NCBI GenBank assembly: GCA_023079485.1
Contig: CM041092.1
Location: forward strand, 5,456,627-5,520,626
Reading direction: 5' to 3'
DNA length: 64,000 nt
Origin: Archilochus colubris
Lineage: Eukaryota; Chordata; Aves; Apodiformes; Trochilidae
Below the pieces are notes generated by a model. That model did no database searches. It worked only from the letters and a program-made list of their open reading frames with translations, and had not been told where the DNA came from. The position numbers and the translations under genes were made by a program. Of the stretch, positions 51,920 through 64,000 are shown in pieces (position 1 is the stretch's first letter; every line of letters starts with the position of its first letter).

Positions 51920-54614
51920 AATGCTGCCCTGCCTCCAGCAGACAAAAAAAAAAGGTCAAATGCTCAGGGGGATCAAATCCTTTCTTTCAGTCTTTGTCGT
52001 GTTTTTATTAGTGCTGCTCCTCACTCATTACACTTACAACTGCTGCAAAAAAAGAAAAAAATGCTGAAAGTGCTTCACAAGAAAATTATTAAATGGAAGA
52101 CTCAAGATCTGTAACATTCCTTTGAATTGCAGGCAGTCCAGGGAAGCTCTACACTGTCCTCTTTTCTAGGGGCAACCTGAATATTTGCACTTTGGTAATA
52201 GCTTGCATGCCATGAAGTTGGTATGAGCAGTAGGTAAATGAGCCTGAGCCAGTTTTTTCTTAGTCCTTTTTGTGTCTTGCAGCAATTAGAATGTGCAGTG
52301 GAGGCTGCCTCAGCTATATGCACTCACTGAGTTTTATACTCATGGACCAGAGTCACAATAGCATCTTTTCACAGAAAAGGCAGACAGTACATTTTAAAAT
52401 AGAAGGAGGTTTATTTTATGGACTTTTTCATGGTGTTCTGCCTCTCTGATTCCAAATTCTTGGATCAATAGCATACTGAAAGATAGAGTTCATTACAGAA
52501 CAATCTTTAAGAAGTATATTTGATGGCTTACATAGCAACAGAGATCTAGTCCCAACAACAACAAAACAGAAGCCAATAAAAGATGTGAAAAAAAATTGAC
52601 TTCTGTATGAATTCATGGCCTTTCATGGTACAGAAACAAGACTTTTAAAGTTAAATTAGGTTCATAACTTCTATCACCAGAGAGCCATTAGTGATGCTAC
52701 AACGAACTGAAAGAATAAGCAGGGATAATGGTCTTGTGTTAAAAGTAGATTGAAAATAGTCTTGGCATTTTGCAGCTCTTCTTTGAGATATTCAAGATAT
52801 TGAGAAAATGCGAATAGGCTTTTTCCAGTTCTTAAAAGGCTGAGTCATTTCTAACAGTAGCACAATCTAGATAGTTCTTTCTCATTTCTCCTCATATTTA
52901 TGCCTCCCGAGTTTGGAATTTGACTGATGCTGCCCTCATTTATACTGTAACATGAGGCAGACAATTCTGACAGTTCAAGACAAGTTTGTGTTAGGAAGAG
53001 ATATTTTCATCAAAATAATTTCACTTGCAATCACTTAAAAGCTAGTTTTAACAATCCTGATTCAGAGAAAATATAGTTCTGTTAAGTAGTAGCATCACAA
53101 AATCTTTATAAGACTATTTTAATTATATTAAGTTTTCAGTAAGCCCTTCTTTGTCCTCTGCTGAAACTACATGTTTAATTTAGCAGGTTTAGTGAGACTG
53201 AAATGTTCTCTTCCTTGCTAGACTTTTTTTTAAAGGTCTTCATGGCCTATTTGCCTAATTACAATTATCCATAAATCACCACTGGTGAAAACCAAGCAAT
53301 GAAGCCTCAGCCATAACTGGGAATTCAGTTTTACATAATAAAAGAGTTAAAAAAGCATTTCAACATCTTTGCCATCCTGCTCTGGGTGTTCAATAAGAGT
53401 CCTAAAGGGGCAGACTTCCCTTTTGTCTCCAGCAGTGTAAATCTGAAGCAATTTACTAAGCACTGGTAGGGCTACCACAAAGGAAAGGTGATGTCACTAA
53501 AGGAAGACTCAGACCTCGGGGACCAAATTCCAGCACACAGAGGCAGTCTGTAGCCTCCCACCCCCCCAGGAAAGATGGAAGTGGAAGGCTGTTTTCCCAG
53601 GAAGCTTTAAAGGGAGGCCAGATCCCCACTGATAAAAGCCATATTAGAGAGGAGATTGTGAAACAGGGGCACTTTCTAGTTCTCTTTCCCCTTCTCAGCA
53701 CACCAGTAGCATCCCCATGGCTGCAAACTGCCAGGGCATGTGGGTGACATTCAGGGCAGGATTTGTCCCCCAGGATGCAGCACTTTGAAAAGTGACTGCT
53801 TTTATTTAACCTATTTTTTGTCTACCTGCACTTAGCCTGAATTTGGCCCCAATGCTCTCATAGCCTCCAGCATCTTCTCTGTTAATTTCTTGATTAAAAA
53901 CTACAGCCAAGTTAAAAGATTTTTTTTTTTTAATGACCTTTCAGGTGATTGATATCTATGCTATCTTTTACATGTCAGAAAGTCTCCAGTAATAGGTTAG
54001 TCACATAATAGAATATCTATTGATATATTTTACTATGCAGTCAAACCTTAGGAGAAGAGTTGAGATTTACCAGCCAACATTTTTGAACTTGTATCGACTA
54101 AACAGCCAGTTATTTTTTAATAGCCATCATATGTGCTTTTCTCCCCCATCTTTGGACTCCAATTTTGTTATTTCAGACAGTAATGTTGGCAGCATAATGT
54201 TCGTGAAACTATTGCAGCCTCAAATAAATCTATAACATGCCACTATTTCTATATAAACCCTGAAAGAAGCCTACTCCATCTGATATGAAAATCCTGGCAT
54301 TCCTAAGCCTTATTTATGTGATAGTGACAGAGGTCATTTCATTCCTCGAGGCACAGCCATCTATAAATTATAGCAGCACACTGTGAGTAATGAGTTACGC
54401 TAAGAAAGAAAGGTGTTGAGAAGAAAACTGTGCAGATTGTGCTCAGCACAGCAATCCAGAAGTTCATACAGCGAGAAGCAATTGTCACTGTACATAAACT
54501 ATGATGCACATTGTAAAATAAAAATGTTTAAGTAACGCCAGCCTTTCCGAGCTGGGTGCTAGAAGTGGCTGCTTTGCATGGCACTCTGCAGCAGCAGCAG
54601 AATATGCCTCAGCC

Positions 54615-54667
54615 AAAAAAAAAAAAGTAATTTAATATATAAAATATATATATTAATATATAAAATG
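54615..54667. repeat. VWDE: Poly-A and AT-rich simple repeat
   Basis: Twelve A residues are followed by alternating TATA blocks with AATATATAAAAT present twice. The tract is nearly self-complementary and is best seen as low-complexity DNA. Confidence 0.85.
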
Positions 54668-57600
54668 ACTAATTTTCACTCATAAGGGAAGAGGAGTGAA
54701 ATTTCCCTCTGCTTAAACACTAATCCCATCCCAGCCACTGGACTGGACAAAGTCAGCCACAGCAAGAGGATGACCTGCCTGTTTGTAGGTCACACACAAG
54801 TTTACAGTTTCTTTTTCAACCTTCAGGCAGAAAATGAGGAGCATCCCTGCTTAAACAGAGCTCTGGGTGGATTGGTACAGAAATTTTAAAGCAGAAAGGG
54901 TCAGAGACAATGAGCAGCTGCTCTGCAGCTGCTAAGACACCTCACTAGTACCCTAGGAAAATTTTTTTCCTTAGTAGCTGAATGACCTACAGGCAGCCTC
55001 CACACACTGTTTGGCCATTTGGCCACTGGCAAGAGCTGCTGCCTTTATCTGTAAGGAGGAGCAGAGTGACTGGAGTTGGACTTCCCACCGTGCCAGGTCA
55101 CACTGGCTCCCTCCCTGCTGCACCTCACAGGGAGCACTGGGAGCAATCTGTGTTCAAAAGCTTTAAGGTTTAGTTTATTAATTAACACAAAGTCAGATTC
55201 TCCCTGCCTTCCTCTTTCTGCTAAATCCTTCTGGAAAACCTTTCCAGAGACTTCGCTGCAAATACCTACAGCCAGATCATTTCTTCAGGTTAATGAGAAC
55301 TATGTTGTTTTTTTGCTCCTGCTTCCCTGGAAATGCCATCCTTCAGCTCTGCTCTTTTCATCAAGGCTGTAAAACACAGCTCCCTCCTACACACCTCAGC
55401 TCCCAGCAGAGTGACTCTTTGTTAACCCCAGCCCATTAGTGGTTAATAAAGATGACCATGGCACTTGGGAGGCCTCGACAGCCATCCCAGACACTCTTCC
55501 ACCTGGCAGGATGGATTCCCCACCCAACTGTTCACCTGCAAGCCATGGGGGAAGCTGAGTGACTCTTATCCTTGAAGCCCCAGCCTGCCTGTTGACATGG
55601 GTGATGCAGCTGGGAGGGTAGATCCAAACCTGGAATTAGAGTTAGGTACCCACAGCTAAGGCACCTGCAGACTTCCCTGCCCAGAGAAGGGGAAGATGTG
55701 GGTAACCTTAAACTGTACCTTACATTGCAAAGGGAGCTTGCCACAGGTGGCCAACATAAATTACTGACTGAATTCCCACACCTCTCAGGAGATTCAGTGT
55801 CCAGAGTCAGGAAAGTGCCTCCATCTACTTTTTAATCCAGACCATCAAGTCCTACTCAGATTTATGTGGCTGTCTTTGAAAGGTCACTACCAGCACACCT
55901 AAATATTTCAACTTGAAACCATCACTGGTGTTATTGTGGGACCCTTGGCACTATGATACTACAGCTCAAGTCCTTGCCAAAGAGATGGGAAACAGGTAGC
56001 TGGGCCTTCCAGCTGTGGGTGGGGTGGGATCCCTGTTCTGCCCTTCCAAAGGGAGCATCCCACCCCAGAGCACAGGCTGCACCAGGAGAGGGAGCAGGGA
56101 CTGCAGCTGTTACTTCCCCTGGTGACTATTTAGATAAAACACAGAAGCAATCTTGATGGGCAGACCCAAACCCAGTATTCCTATCTGCCACCTCTCCTTA
56201 TTTTGAAGAAAAGTGTCACTGGTCCTGGGATGCTGTTGAGATGGGTGGTTACCCCATTTCTGCCAGTGCTTTGAGATGCAAACTCTGAAGTTGGCCTTGA
56301 CAAGAGCCCCCAAAATTGCCTTGGCAAGCCTAGAAGGTACCCAAGTGGTAAGTAGGGATGAGTTCTGATCATAAAACAGGTAACTCTGGTTTTGCTTTTG
56401 GGAAAACCTGAGCACAGCTGATCAAACCTGAGGCATGGCAGTGCTGGATGCACCAGCCAGCATCTCCTTCTGCTTCCTACCCCAGGGCTTGAAGCCTTTG
56501 AAGGTGGCAACAAACATGGATGTGACTTTTTTTGAGCTTTTCTGTCTCCACTCTCAGCCCACGTCTCTCACCATGTTCTCAAGCTGCCACAGGTGATTCC
56601 TGTGCTACATTCAGAAGTAATTAGGGGCACAGAAAAGGGTGAAACTGGGAGGCATTTTTATGCTCGAAATATAAACAACTGGTTCAGGGGAGCTTTGAAT
56701 TCAGAGATCTTGGGGAAAAAACTTGTTTTGATGTGCAAGTTGTTAGGAGAAAATTTGCTGGAGATGGTGACAGGTCCTAGGATTAAAATACTCTCCCAAA
56801 TTGTTTTCCACAGCTACCTGACCCCTACCAAATTAATGACTGAATTCTGCTTTTAGCTAAATATGCTACTCACACATGGTGTTCAGAGCATAGTGAGAAG
56901 GAACCCGACTGTTTCCACGTAAGGGTAGAAACCTGCTTCAACAAAAGCTACCAGAGCCTTTTTTGAGAATTTTATGCCTAAAAGTAGTTTTCTACACTAT
57001 GGGAGTATCTGCTGGTGCATGGGGGAAAGGGAACAGCCCAGGCCCAGAAGACATCCTGTCTGAGGGCACTCTTACATTTCTGTACCTTTAAAAGAGACAG
57101 TGAAAAATAATTTGATTTTTTTTTTTAACAGATCCAATGAGTGGAAAAATACTGACTACCATATCAGGGCTATCAGCATACTGCTGTCAGTGATGCTTTT
57201 ATCTCTTGCTTTAAAAAGGCTACATCCTGAGAGGGGGAGAGGGAGGAAGAAGAGAAAGGAAAAGTTGATTACTGAACTGGAGAAAAAGAGCTAGTGTTTA
57301 GCTGAAGGCAAAAAACCTCCTCAGAGTGACTATCATAATAATTATGTGACAAACTGTCAACCTGTAGCTCAGTAGCCGATGAACATATCTCCTGATTGTG
57401 AAGTGAAGTGTGCACCTAACAAGGTAAAGGCACTAAAAGGGGTGGAATGATATAAAAGACAGAAGTAAAATGTAACTCCTGACACCTGTCCATACATTTC
57501 AAATTTGCAAAGTTGGTCCTAATCTCCAGAAGTGCCAAAGGGAGAACGGGAACAGACCGATAGAATAAGAGTATCTGGGTATCCCTATAGAATAATTATT

Positions 57601-59733
57601 TTTAGTGCTCAGTGCTCTATCAATAAAATATACTTCAAAAATGTATATATGTGAGAAAATACAGTGCTCACAGGGAAGGAGGCTGAGTTCTGACATTACC
57701 CAGGATGTCACTTTGGGGAAGATCACTGGGAGATGGCTCTGCTGGTGCTGGGCATCCTCGTGCCTCTCCCTGCAGCTCTCTCCATGGCAGGAACACTCCA
57801 TGTGGCAGGCTCAGGAGGATGTTTCTGTGTGAACATTTTTGGTAAAAAACATTAAAGCCAAAAGCACAAACAGTACAGTGAGTGTAAATATAGTATCTGC
57901 AATGCAGCTGCATTGGGTTCGCTCAGTGAGCTCTGCAAGGAGATCAGTATTATTCTTATTTTAATAGGGGGAATATATGTTATCTGAACCCTTTCTCTGT
58001 TGTCACTGCCTTGTCAGATCTGATTTTACAGACTCTCCCTGTGGCAGCTGTAGGGGAAGAAGCAGGAGGAAGATCAGTGCTCACCTTCTGCTTTCCCAGT
58101 AGTAGAACTTTCTTGAAAACTTTGTAATCTGAACACAAACCTTTAGGGAATGCTTGAAGATAATAAATATCTAATGATAACAGGGGCTTATTACCTTGAG
58201 GAGACAATGACTTGTTCTCCTTTGGAGGCAAATTGGCTACCTACAAAGTACCTGAAGAATTCTAACTGGAACATATCTCTGTGAGGCCCCTGTCTGTCTT
58301 TCCCCCAGTACACTCAAGTTTTCCGTCCAGGTAACAGGACAAATAACACCATTTTCACTGCACCAAACTGGCTGGAGCTGTCAGCAAATGAGTGAGAAGC
58401 TTTAAGAAGATAAAAACAACCTCAAAGGCACAGAAACCTGGGAATGAGCTGGACAGGGAAAAATTCCACCTGAAAAAAACAGAAAACAGTTGATTTTTCC
58501 CCTAGCAGCACAAATGACTGTATTGCTGGTGGGGCATTCTTGTTGAGTGCAAATGAGTTAGGAAAGAAGATTCTTTAGCCTGGTGGAAATTTCACCTTTT
58601 GGTCATGCAGAAGAATTTTTAGGGTGCTGAAAGAAATATTCCAGACTGCCAATGCCACTCATGCCCACACAACCATATGGATCTAGGAATGTCTTGGGCT
58701 TGAGTCTGACACTGGCCATAAAGGTTGTGCCTGGGGTGACAGGTGAGAGGTTCTGAGAGCAGCAAGGCTGGTGGATTATGCTGTAAAATCTGTCCAAAGG
58801 AGTTTATCAGCACAGAAAATAAATTAGATTGGTCTGATTCCTCCTCATGGGTTACTCAAGGCTTAAGAAAGGCAGTGGCTATAAATATGCCATCTGACTA
58901 TTTGGAATTGATATAGTATGTCACAATCTGTTATTCTATTTCTGAGAAGAGGCCAAAAACAAAAAATTCAAAAAAATAGTTTCAGAGCCTCTTGCTTTAA
59001 GGAAAATGTCTGTAGTTTAATCTTATGATTGTAGCAATGATGTTAGCAGTTTGGGTTTTCTGAAACAAATGAAACATTAAGATGGCAGATGGTGTGCAGG
59101 CTCAGCAGAGATAAAGGTTGCGTGACTGTGTTAGGAATAAAACATAAATGGCCTGATACATTGTATTTGGTATTTTTTGGGGGGAGATTTTCTTATAGTT
59201 TTGGATTTTTTTACAATACAAACCCTGTAGGCACATCTGCATCTTCTTTTATAATGCAATAAGGGAAAAAAAGGAGTTTCTTATATTGCTGACACAGCTT
59301 CTGAGACTGGATGACTGTCAAACTAATTTAAATTAAAAAAAAAAAAATCTGCTTACAAACATGGTACTGAGAGAGGGTATTTGATCCAGTGGACAGACTG
59401 AAGTCTGGGATCCCAAGGGCTAGTGTCCTGACAGCAATGTCTATGAACAATGTCATTCTCCCTAATTAAAATGAGTTAAATCTACTACCCAAGGTGCTTA
59501 AAAAACTACTGAAGAAAACACATTGTCAGCATTCAGTGTTATTGTTGAGACAGAAACCATGTTTCTTTGCTTATTAAATGCTTCAAAAATTCTTCCATAT
59601 CTCAAGATTTAAGCGTAAACACTTCTAAAGCCAAAACCCCCCAAATCTTAACAACACCGATCAAGAAGAAGATGATTAATTATATGAATTTTCCTCAAGA
59701 AAAGCTACAGCATATGCTCTTTATTTATTACAG

Positions 59734-59823
59734 GTCTTCTGCACTGTCACAGCATTTTTGAGGGACAGTCTTGAGCAGCAGTCTCTGCCTGAAGAGAGCC
59801 AAGGTTTCTATGCTGGGATTAAG
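59734..59823 (+). CDS. VWDE: VWDE, fourth visible coding exon (Ig-like segment, part 2)
   Basis: The exon is exactly 90 bases, 30 codons, phase 0 at both ends. It reads VFCTVTAFLRDSLEQQSL and then EESQGFYAGIK. VFC supplies the second cysteine of the Ig-like pair begun in the previous exon, and SQxFxAGIK is a recognisable VWDE landmark that ends this segment. The acceptor is TTATTTATTACAG and the donor AAG|gtaatg. It is too short to stand out as an open frame and is supported by its fit in phase and content between the flanking exons. Skipping it would keep the frame but remove the cysteine partner. Confidence 0.92.
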
Positions 59824-61015
59824 GTAATGCTGCTGGTCCTGATTTACTGACTTCCCAAGCATATCCCCGGGGAATATTTATGTATCTAAGATGCTCAGAA
59901 AAAAAAACAAAAACAAGACACAGAAACATAAGCCTTGATCATCATAAGCTGCTTTCATGTTCACTTGGAGAAAATGTCTTGATAATATTCCAAGGCTTTC
60001 AGTCAGTCTGCAAAAGGCCCTAAAGCACCCATCAGCACCATGCACAGGTACAAAACACACCCCAAGTGCTCTGGTGGCTGTGGCACACCTATGAGGATGC
60101 AGAATTTTGTTGTAGCTGAAGCAGAACAAAATGAAGACAAAAATGAATTTTTTTTATTCATCCTTTTCTTATGCTAAGGCACTACACAACCTGAGCTGCT
60201 GAAGGTAAACTCACATTGAGTGCAAAAACCAGGTCTTACTCCACTCAAGGATTAGACTGGCAGTCTGGCAGCCCAAAAGAATTTGAGATCTTCTGAGGAT
60301 TGACACTTCATTCCTTCACAAATAGTGTTTGAAAAATCTAGCAGCCTATTCTGAGTGTTGTTTGAAGAGCAGTTTCAGTTTTCATGGAAGTGCCTGAATT
60401 TCCTAGAGAATAGAAATTTCCATTTCTGCTTTTGGCCTGAGAGAACAGATCCACAGAAATGGCACAACCCAAGCTCTCCTCCCTGGTGCACAAACCACCA
60501 AAAGTGTCATATTAGGTATGGGGAAATCTTCTTTCCTACCATAGGAGGGAAGAGGAACCAGGTAAAACTTTGCTTTCTTTCTAGCAGGGGCAGAGTACAA
60601 CCATAGTGTCCATGACCATGAAATACTCCCATAATTTAGGCCATGAATATGCATTAGAATATTAATTCTTTAGAATAGGAGCTCCTTTTAGCCAGGGTTA
60701 TTAAACTGAGTAAGTTCAATGGTTTTGTTTTTTTCAGGCTTAAAAGTTGTTTTGAGATTAAGAGATGAGAGGCAATTAGACACTATATGTGACAACTGCA
60801 AACATTTTCTTAATTAACAAGAATGTTGAAGTATTTTAACAACAATTTCACCTTATAAAGTTGAAGATCATTATTACAAGGATTATTACAAAGACCATTA
60901 TTAATTTACAAGCAAACATCTCTTTTCATAGTTGCTTAAAACACTCAACATTTCATAAATATCAGTATTGTCTAATTAATTTGTCAAAATTATCTAAAAC
61001 TTTTGTTATTTCCAG
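59824..61015 (+). other. VWDE: VWDE intron, 1.2 kb
   Basis: It begins gtaatg and ends TTGTTATTTCCAG. I see nothing in it beyond AT-rich DNA and short homopolymers. Confidence 0.85.
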
Positions 61016-61151
61016 TTTTTCCCAGAATCCTTACAAATTGCAGAGGATGGGAAGGAGCATGTTTTGACCATTCTGAGCACTGTACCCATTGTCTGTCCTG
61101 GGAGTGATGATTCCTGTAAAATTACTTTACAACTAAGCACTGAGGATTTGG
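61016..61151 (+). CDS. VWDE: VWDE, fifth visible coding exon
   Basis: The acceptor TTTTGTTATTTCCAG is followed in phase 0 by [17 protein letters not shown], then [19 protein letters not shown] and [10 protein letters not shown]. The stretch xLxIxEDGKEHxLxIxSTxPIxC is characteristic of VWDE between the N-terminal modules and the VWD domain. Two cysteines (IVC, DSC) are present. The exon is 45 codons plus one base and ends at TTGG|gtaaga, a good donor, in phase 1. About 290 codons of VWDE are therefore covered in this window. Mammalian VWDE is roughly 1600 residues long, so the VWD domain, the EGF repeats and the C-terminus must lie to the right. No frameshift or stop is seen. Confidence 0.93.
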
Positions 61152-64000
61152 GTAAGAGTTTTTTGTACCATCATCAAATCAATGTGATTAATTTTTCCCA
61201 TTTGTATGTTAAAGTGAATTCCAATAGAAGTTTTAAGATTTAAATAACAACAAAAGGCAGAAGCCATAAAACCAAATTAGGCCGTGTAATATTTGTTTGC
61301 AATATAAAATAGATGATAATATCAGTCAGGTTTTTGAGAAAATAAATAAAAATACAACAATAGACCAGCAAAAACCTGAATGGTAATCTATTGAGATTTA
61401 TGGATTAAATAACTATGAAAAGAAGAACTTAGTTTCAATTCTGGGAGTATAAAATTCCATTTTATGTCTCTGTAACAGCAAAGGTTTTAGGTAGAATAAT
61501 TTCATTAATTATCAATAAGTAGCTCACATGCAGATTTATTATTCAATAAATGTGTGCTGAAGCCTCCTTTCTTTTGCTGGCTTGTATTTTTTGTCTAACA
61601 ACACTGAAGAAATAAATCATTCTTATGCTTATATATTATTCTCTTTCTAAAGGTTGGGTTTTTTTCACTTGAAAACACTGACAAATTCACATAGAAAATT
61701 CTCTTTTAATCAGTAAATGCTTTCCTCAGGCTAATCGGGTGTAATGTCATTCCTAACCAAAGGGGCATATAGATATTTATTTCCATTTGCATTAGATACA
61801 ACACCCAACTCTTTTCTAACAAGGCATTTATTTCTCTTCCATATGTAGCTCAATGAGAAAAATATTTAGAGACAGGATTACAACTACAGTTTCCCTACTC
61901 ACAAAAACCCAACTCAAAAAAAAAAAAAATTCCTGATATTTTTCCCTTTCTGAATCCCTTCCTCTCCCCATCATCAGCCAAGTGCTTAGATAGAAGAAAA
62001 AAAAAATAATTCAGATAGTATTGTAACAAAATGATCTTAAACTGAACAGCACCTTATGGTTCCAGCAGCCGTGTTGACTCTTGTACATGGAGCACTTCGC
62101 ATTTCTTCCTGGCCCAGTGGTGCTATTTTGCTCTTGGCTTTGAGACTCTGCTGGTCCATCAGCAAACATCTACTGGGAACAGATTTTCTTACATATTGAG
62201 GTAGCTATAAAGGGTGTGGGACATCCCCACACCCTACAAGCAATTTAGACACCTCCTGTTTAGGGGGATGAAATGGGAATTAGGCACATAAGCTATCAAG
62301 GTAAGTTTTTTGTAATTCCCCTTTTCCTAGGCACTGCTAAAGCCTTTCAGAATCTCACTGACACAACAAATGGGCCAGGAGCTCTCAAGCAGAGGAAGCT
62401 GAGTTTGATAGATCAGAATGAGGTTGACCATTTGCCAGTCTTCTCCAGAGCCAAAAAGTGGGAGAAAGAAGGGAAGAAAAAGGGGAGGGCAAGGTTTGCT
62501 GAAGCAGCTTTATTTTCAAGCTGTCAACTGTCTTGCCAAGAGATCCCAGGACAAAGGCACAGCTCAACCAGTTGGAAACAAAAGGAATTTAGTAAAGTTA
62601 CTAGTAAAGTTACTTTCTGTTAGTTTTAATCTATTTCTGCAGCTTGAACTAATAACCTCAGCCCTTGATTGCTCCATCCTGAGGCTATTTCTTTGGATGC
62701 CACTTGGGCTGCTTATGATCAATTGAGGTATCTATGTATACTTAAGGTTGAGCATCTCCTGCTGGGTCTTTGCACAGCCTCACGTTTTCTTTTGTGCCTT
62801 TATTGTCTTTAGAGTCCATGAGTTTATCTGAAGGAACACTGTGGGCTTCTGAAAGGCATTGTGTTAACCACAGTGGTATAAACTGAAAATAAAACCAATT
62901 TTAGCTGAGATTCGTTTATACCAAATAAATTAAATGACAAGCTTCTTGTCTGACTGAATCCATATAACAACACTCCTGTGCTAATTATGTAGGGAATAAG
63001 TGATAAGGAAGCTAATTACAAGCACAAAAATATCTCTCCAAGTTCAGACAATATCATAATGAATGCCAAGACACAGCAGAGCCACCGGAGTTTGGCTTCT
63101 GTTAAGTTTATCATTACTAGTTTGACAAGATGATTTTCTTTGATTTTAAACTTTTGTTCTGGATTGTGAGCACAGCTCATGGGGCTGTAATGGCAATAGC
63201 TATTCCTCATGGAAACCTCCACTTTAATTGGATCAAGAACCTTGGAAAATGAGCCAGGACTTCTCTACAAGATGCGAAGCAGCCTTTAAGGACTTGATGA
63301 GATAACATGTTATTAATATTTGTAGATTTGTATTTCAGTTCCTATAGAACTTTAGAGGGTTAATTTAAATTACATTTTATAAGTCTTTTCCATAAGGAAT
63401 AAAACATGGCTTGTTTGATGATGCTAGAATTAAAATCTTAAAATACTGGAATGCCATCTATAAATTATTAAGCAATTCTACAAATGAGAAAAATTATATG
63501 AAAATCACTTATTTTCATATCAGATTAATTACATTGCCACCATTTCTACAGCTTCATTCTTAACAGCTGATAATCAATGATCTGGGGCAGAAAACTAAAT
63601 ACTTGGCACAAACCCTGGCAATCCTGAAATTAGCAGTGAGATTCTGACTGCTTTCAGCAGGGCCATGATTTAATTTTTTACTAACCAAGAGGTTCATGAA
63701 GGGTTGAGTGACTTCTTGAGGAGCAGGCACACACTGTGTAAAATGCAGAGCAGGTGGCTTGGAGCCAAATGGTATCATAATTCAGTGTTTGTAAATAAAA
63801 CACACATCTATGGAAATAAAAATACAGGTTTGTCCTTTATCTGAGACTCAACATGAAGGGTCAGGACCCAAAAGAAGTGGACACTACCAGTCTTTCTGCT
63901 AGAAGTGCCTTTAGGAAAGATATGACATGCAGAGGCAGAGATGAATGAATGGCCTGGGTGGCCATTGCCATATTGATTTTGCCACCACCCACCACTTCCC
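61152..64000 (+). other. VWDE: VWDE intron, continuing past right edge
   Basis: It begins gtaaga; no end is seen in the window. A 12-bp tandem duplication lies at 62591-62614. A phase-compatible acceptor at 62330 (CCTTTTCCTAG) opens a frame to 62623, but its translation has no VWDE content. I see no convincing next exon in these 2.8 kb. Confidence 0.75.
62591..62614. repeat. VWDE: 12-bp tandem duplication
   Basis: AGTAAAGTTACT is present twice in direct succession. The unit is nearly palindromic. A slippage origin is the simplest explanation. Confidence 0.9.

Larger units (their letters stand above)
51914..59733 (+). other. VWDE: VWDE intron, 7.8 kb
   Basis: It begins gttggt and ends TTTATTACAG. 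No CR1 copy is recognised. Simple repeats lie at 54615-54667, and the block 54290-54560 is repeat-free and has several CpGs. Open frames of up to about 110 codons occur on both strands without recognisable content. Confidence 0.8.

Noticed and set aside
62331..62623. Possible sixth VWDE exon after a good phase-compatible acceptor
   Set aside because: The acceptor is good and the phase fits, but the translation (GTAKAFQNLTDTTNG onward) has no VWDE landmark, lacks the expected cysteines and turns lysine-rich without a clear donor.

Overview
The window is vertebrate nuclear DNA, most likely from a bird. It is AT-rich and CpG-poor, genes are sparse and split by introns, and the recognisable interspersed repeats are mostly CR1 LINE 3' ends. 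Several of these carry the avian-type octamer tail (ATAGAATC on the plus strand, or TTCTATGATTCT when the element lies forward). Three older MIR-like SINE relics are also visible. I see no operon, phage, plasmid, CRISPR or other prokaryotic structure.

Only one gene can be supported: the N-terminal part of VWDE (von Willebrand factor D and EGF domains), on the plus strand. Five coding exons lie at 38303-38487, 48914-49142, 51681-51913, 59734-59823 and 61016-61151. Their phases join without error (1 / 0 / 1 / 0 / 0 / 1) and give about 290 codons. The first two exons encode a cysteine-rich D8C-like module related to that of uromodulin, GP2 and OIT3. The third and fourth encode a segment with an Ig-like Cys-Trp-Cys pattern. 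The fifth encodes the next extracellular stretch. The signal-peptide exon must lie upstream, but I could not find it. The VWD domain and EGF repeats lie beyond the right edge.

Layout: 1-240 is a small CpG-richer patch. From 241 to 38302 there is no supportable gene; this is intergenic DNA, VWDE intron 1, or both, with scattered CR1, MIR, poly-A and AT-rich simple repeats. From 38303 to the right edge is VWDE exons and introns, with four CR1 fragments and two MIR-like relics in the first visible intron. Almost all other open frames in the window are chance frames of AT-rich DNA or frames running through repeats.

Points worth a second look are a GTNNGT tandem splice donor on the third visible VWDE exon whose downstream choice would cause a frameshift and early stop, a compact 13-bp direct-plus-inverted repeat at 1410-1469, the missing first exon, and a few low-repeat blocks that read like conserved non-coding DNA. 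I found no evidence of a novel multi-gene system.
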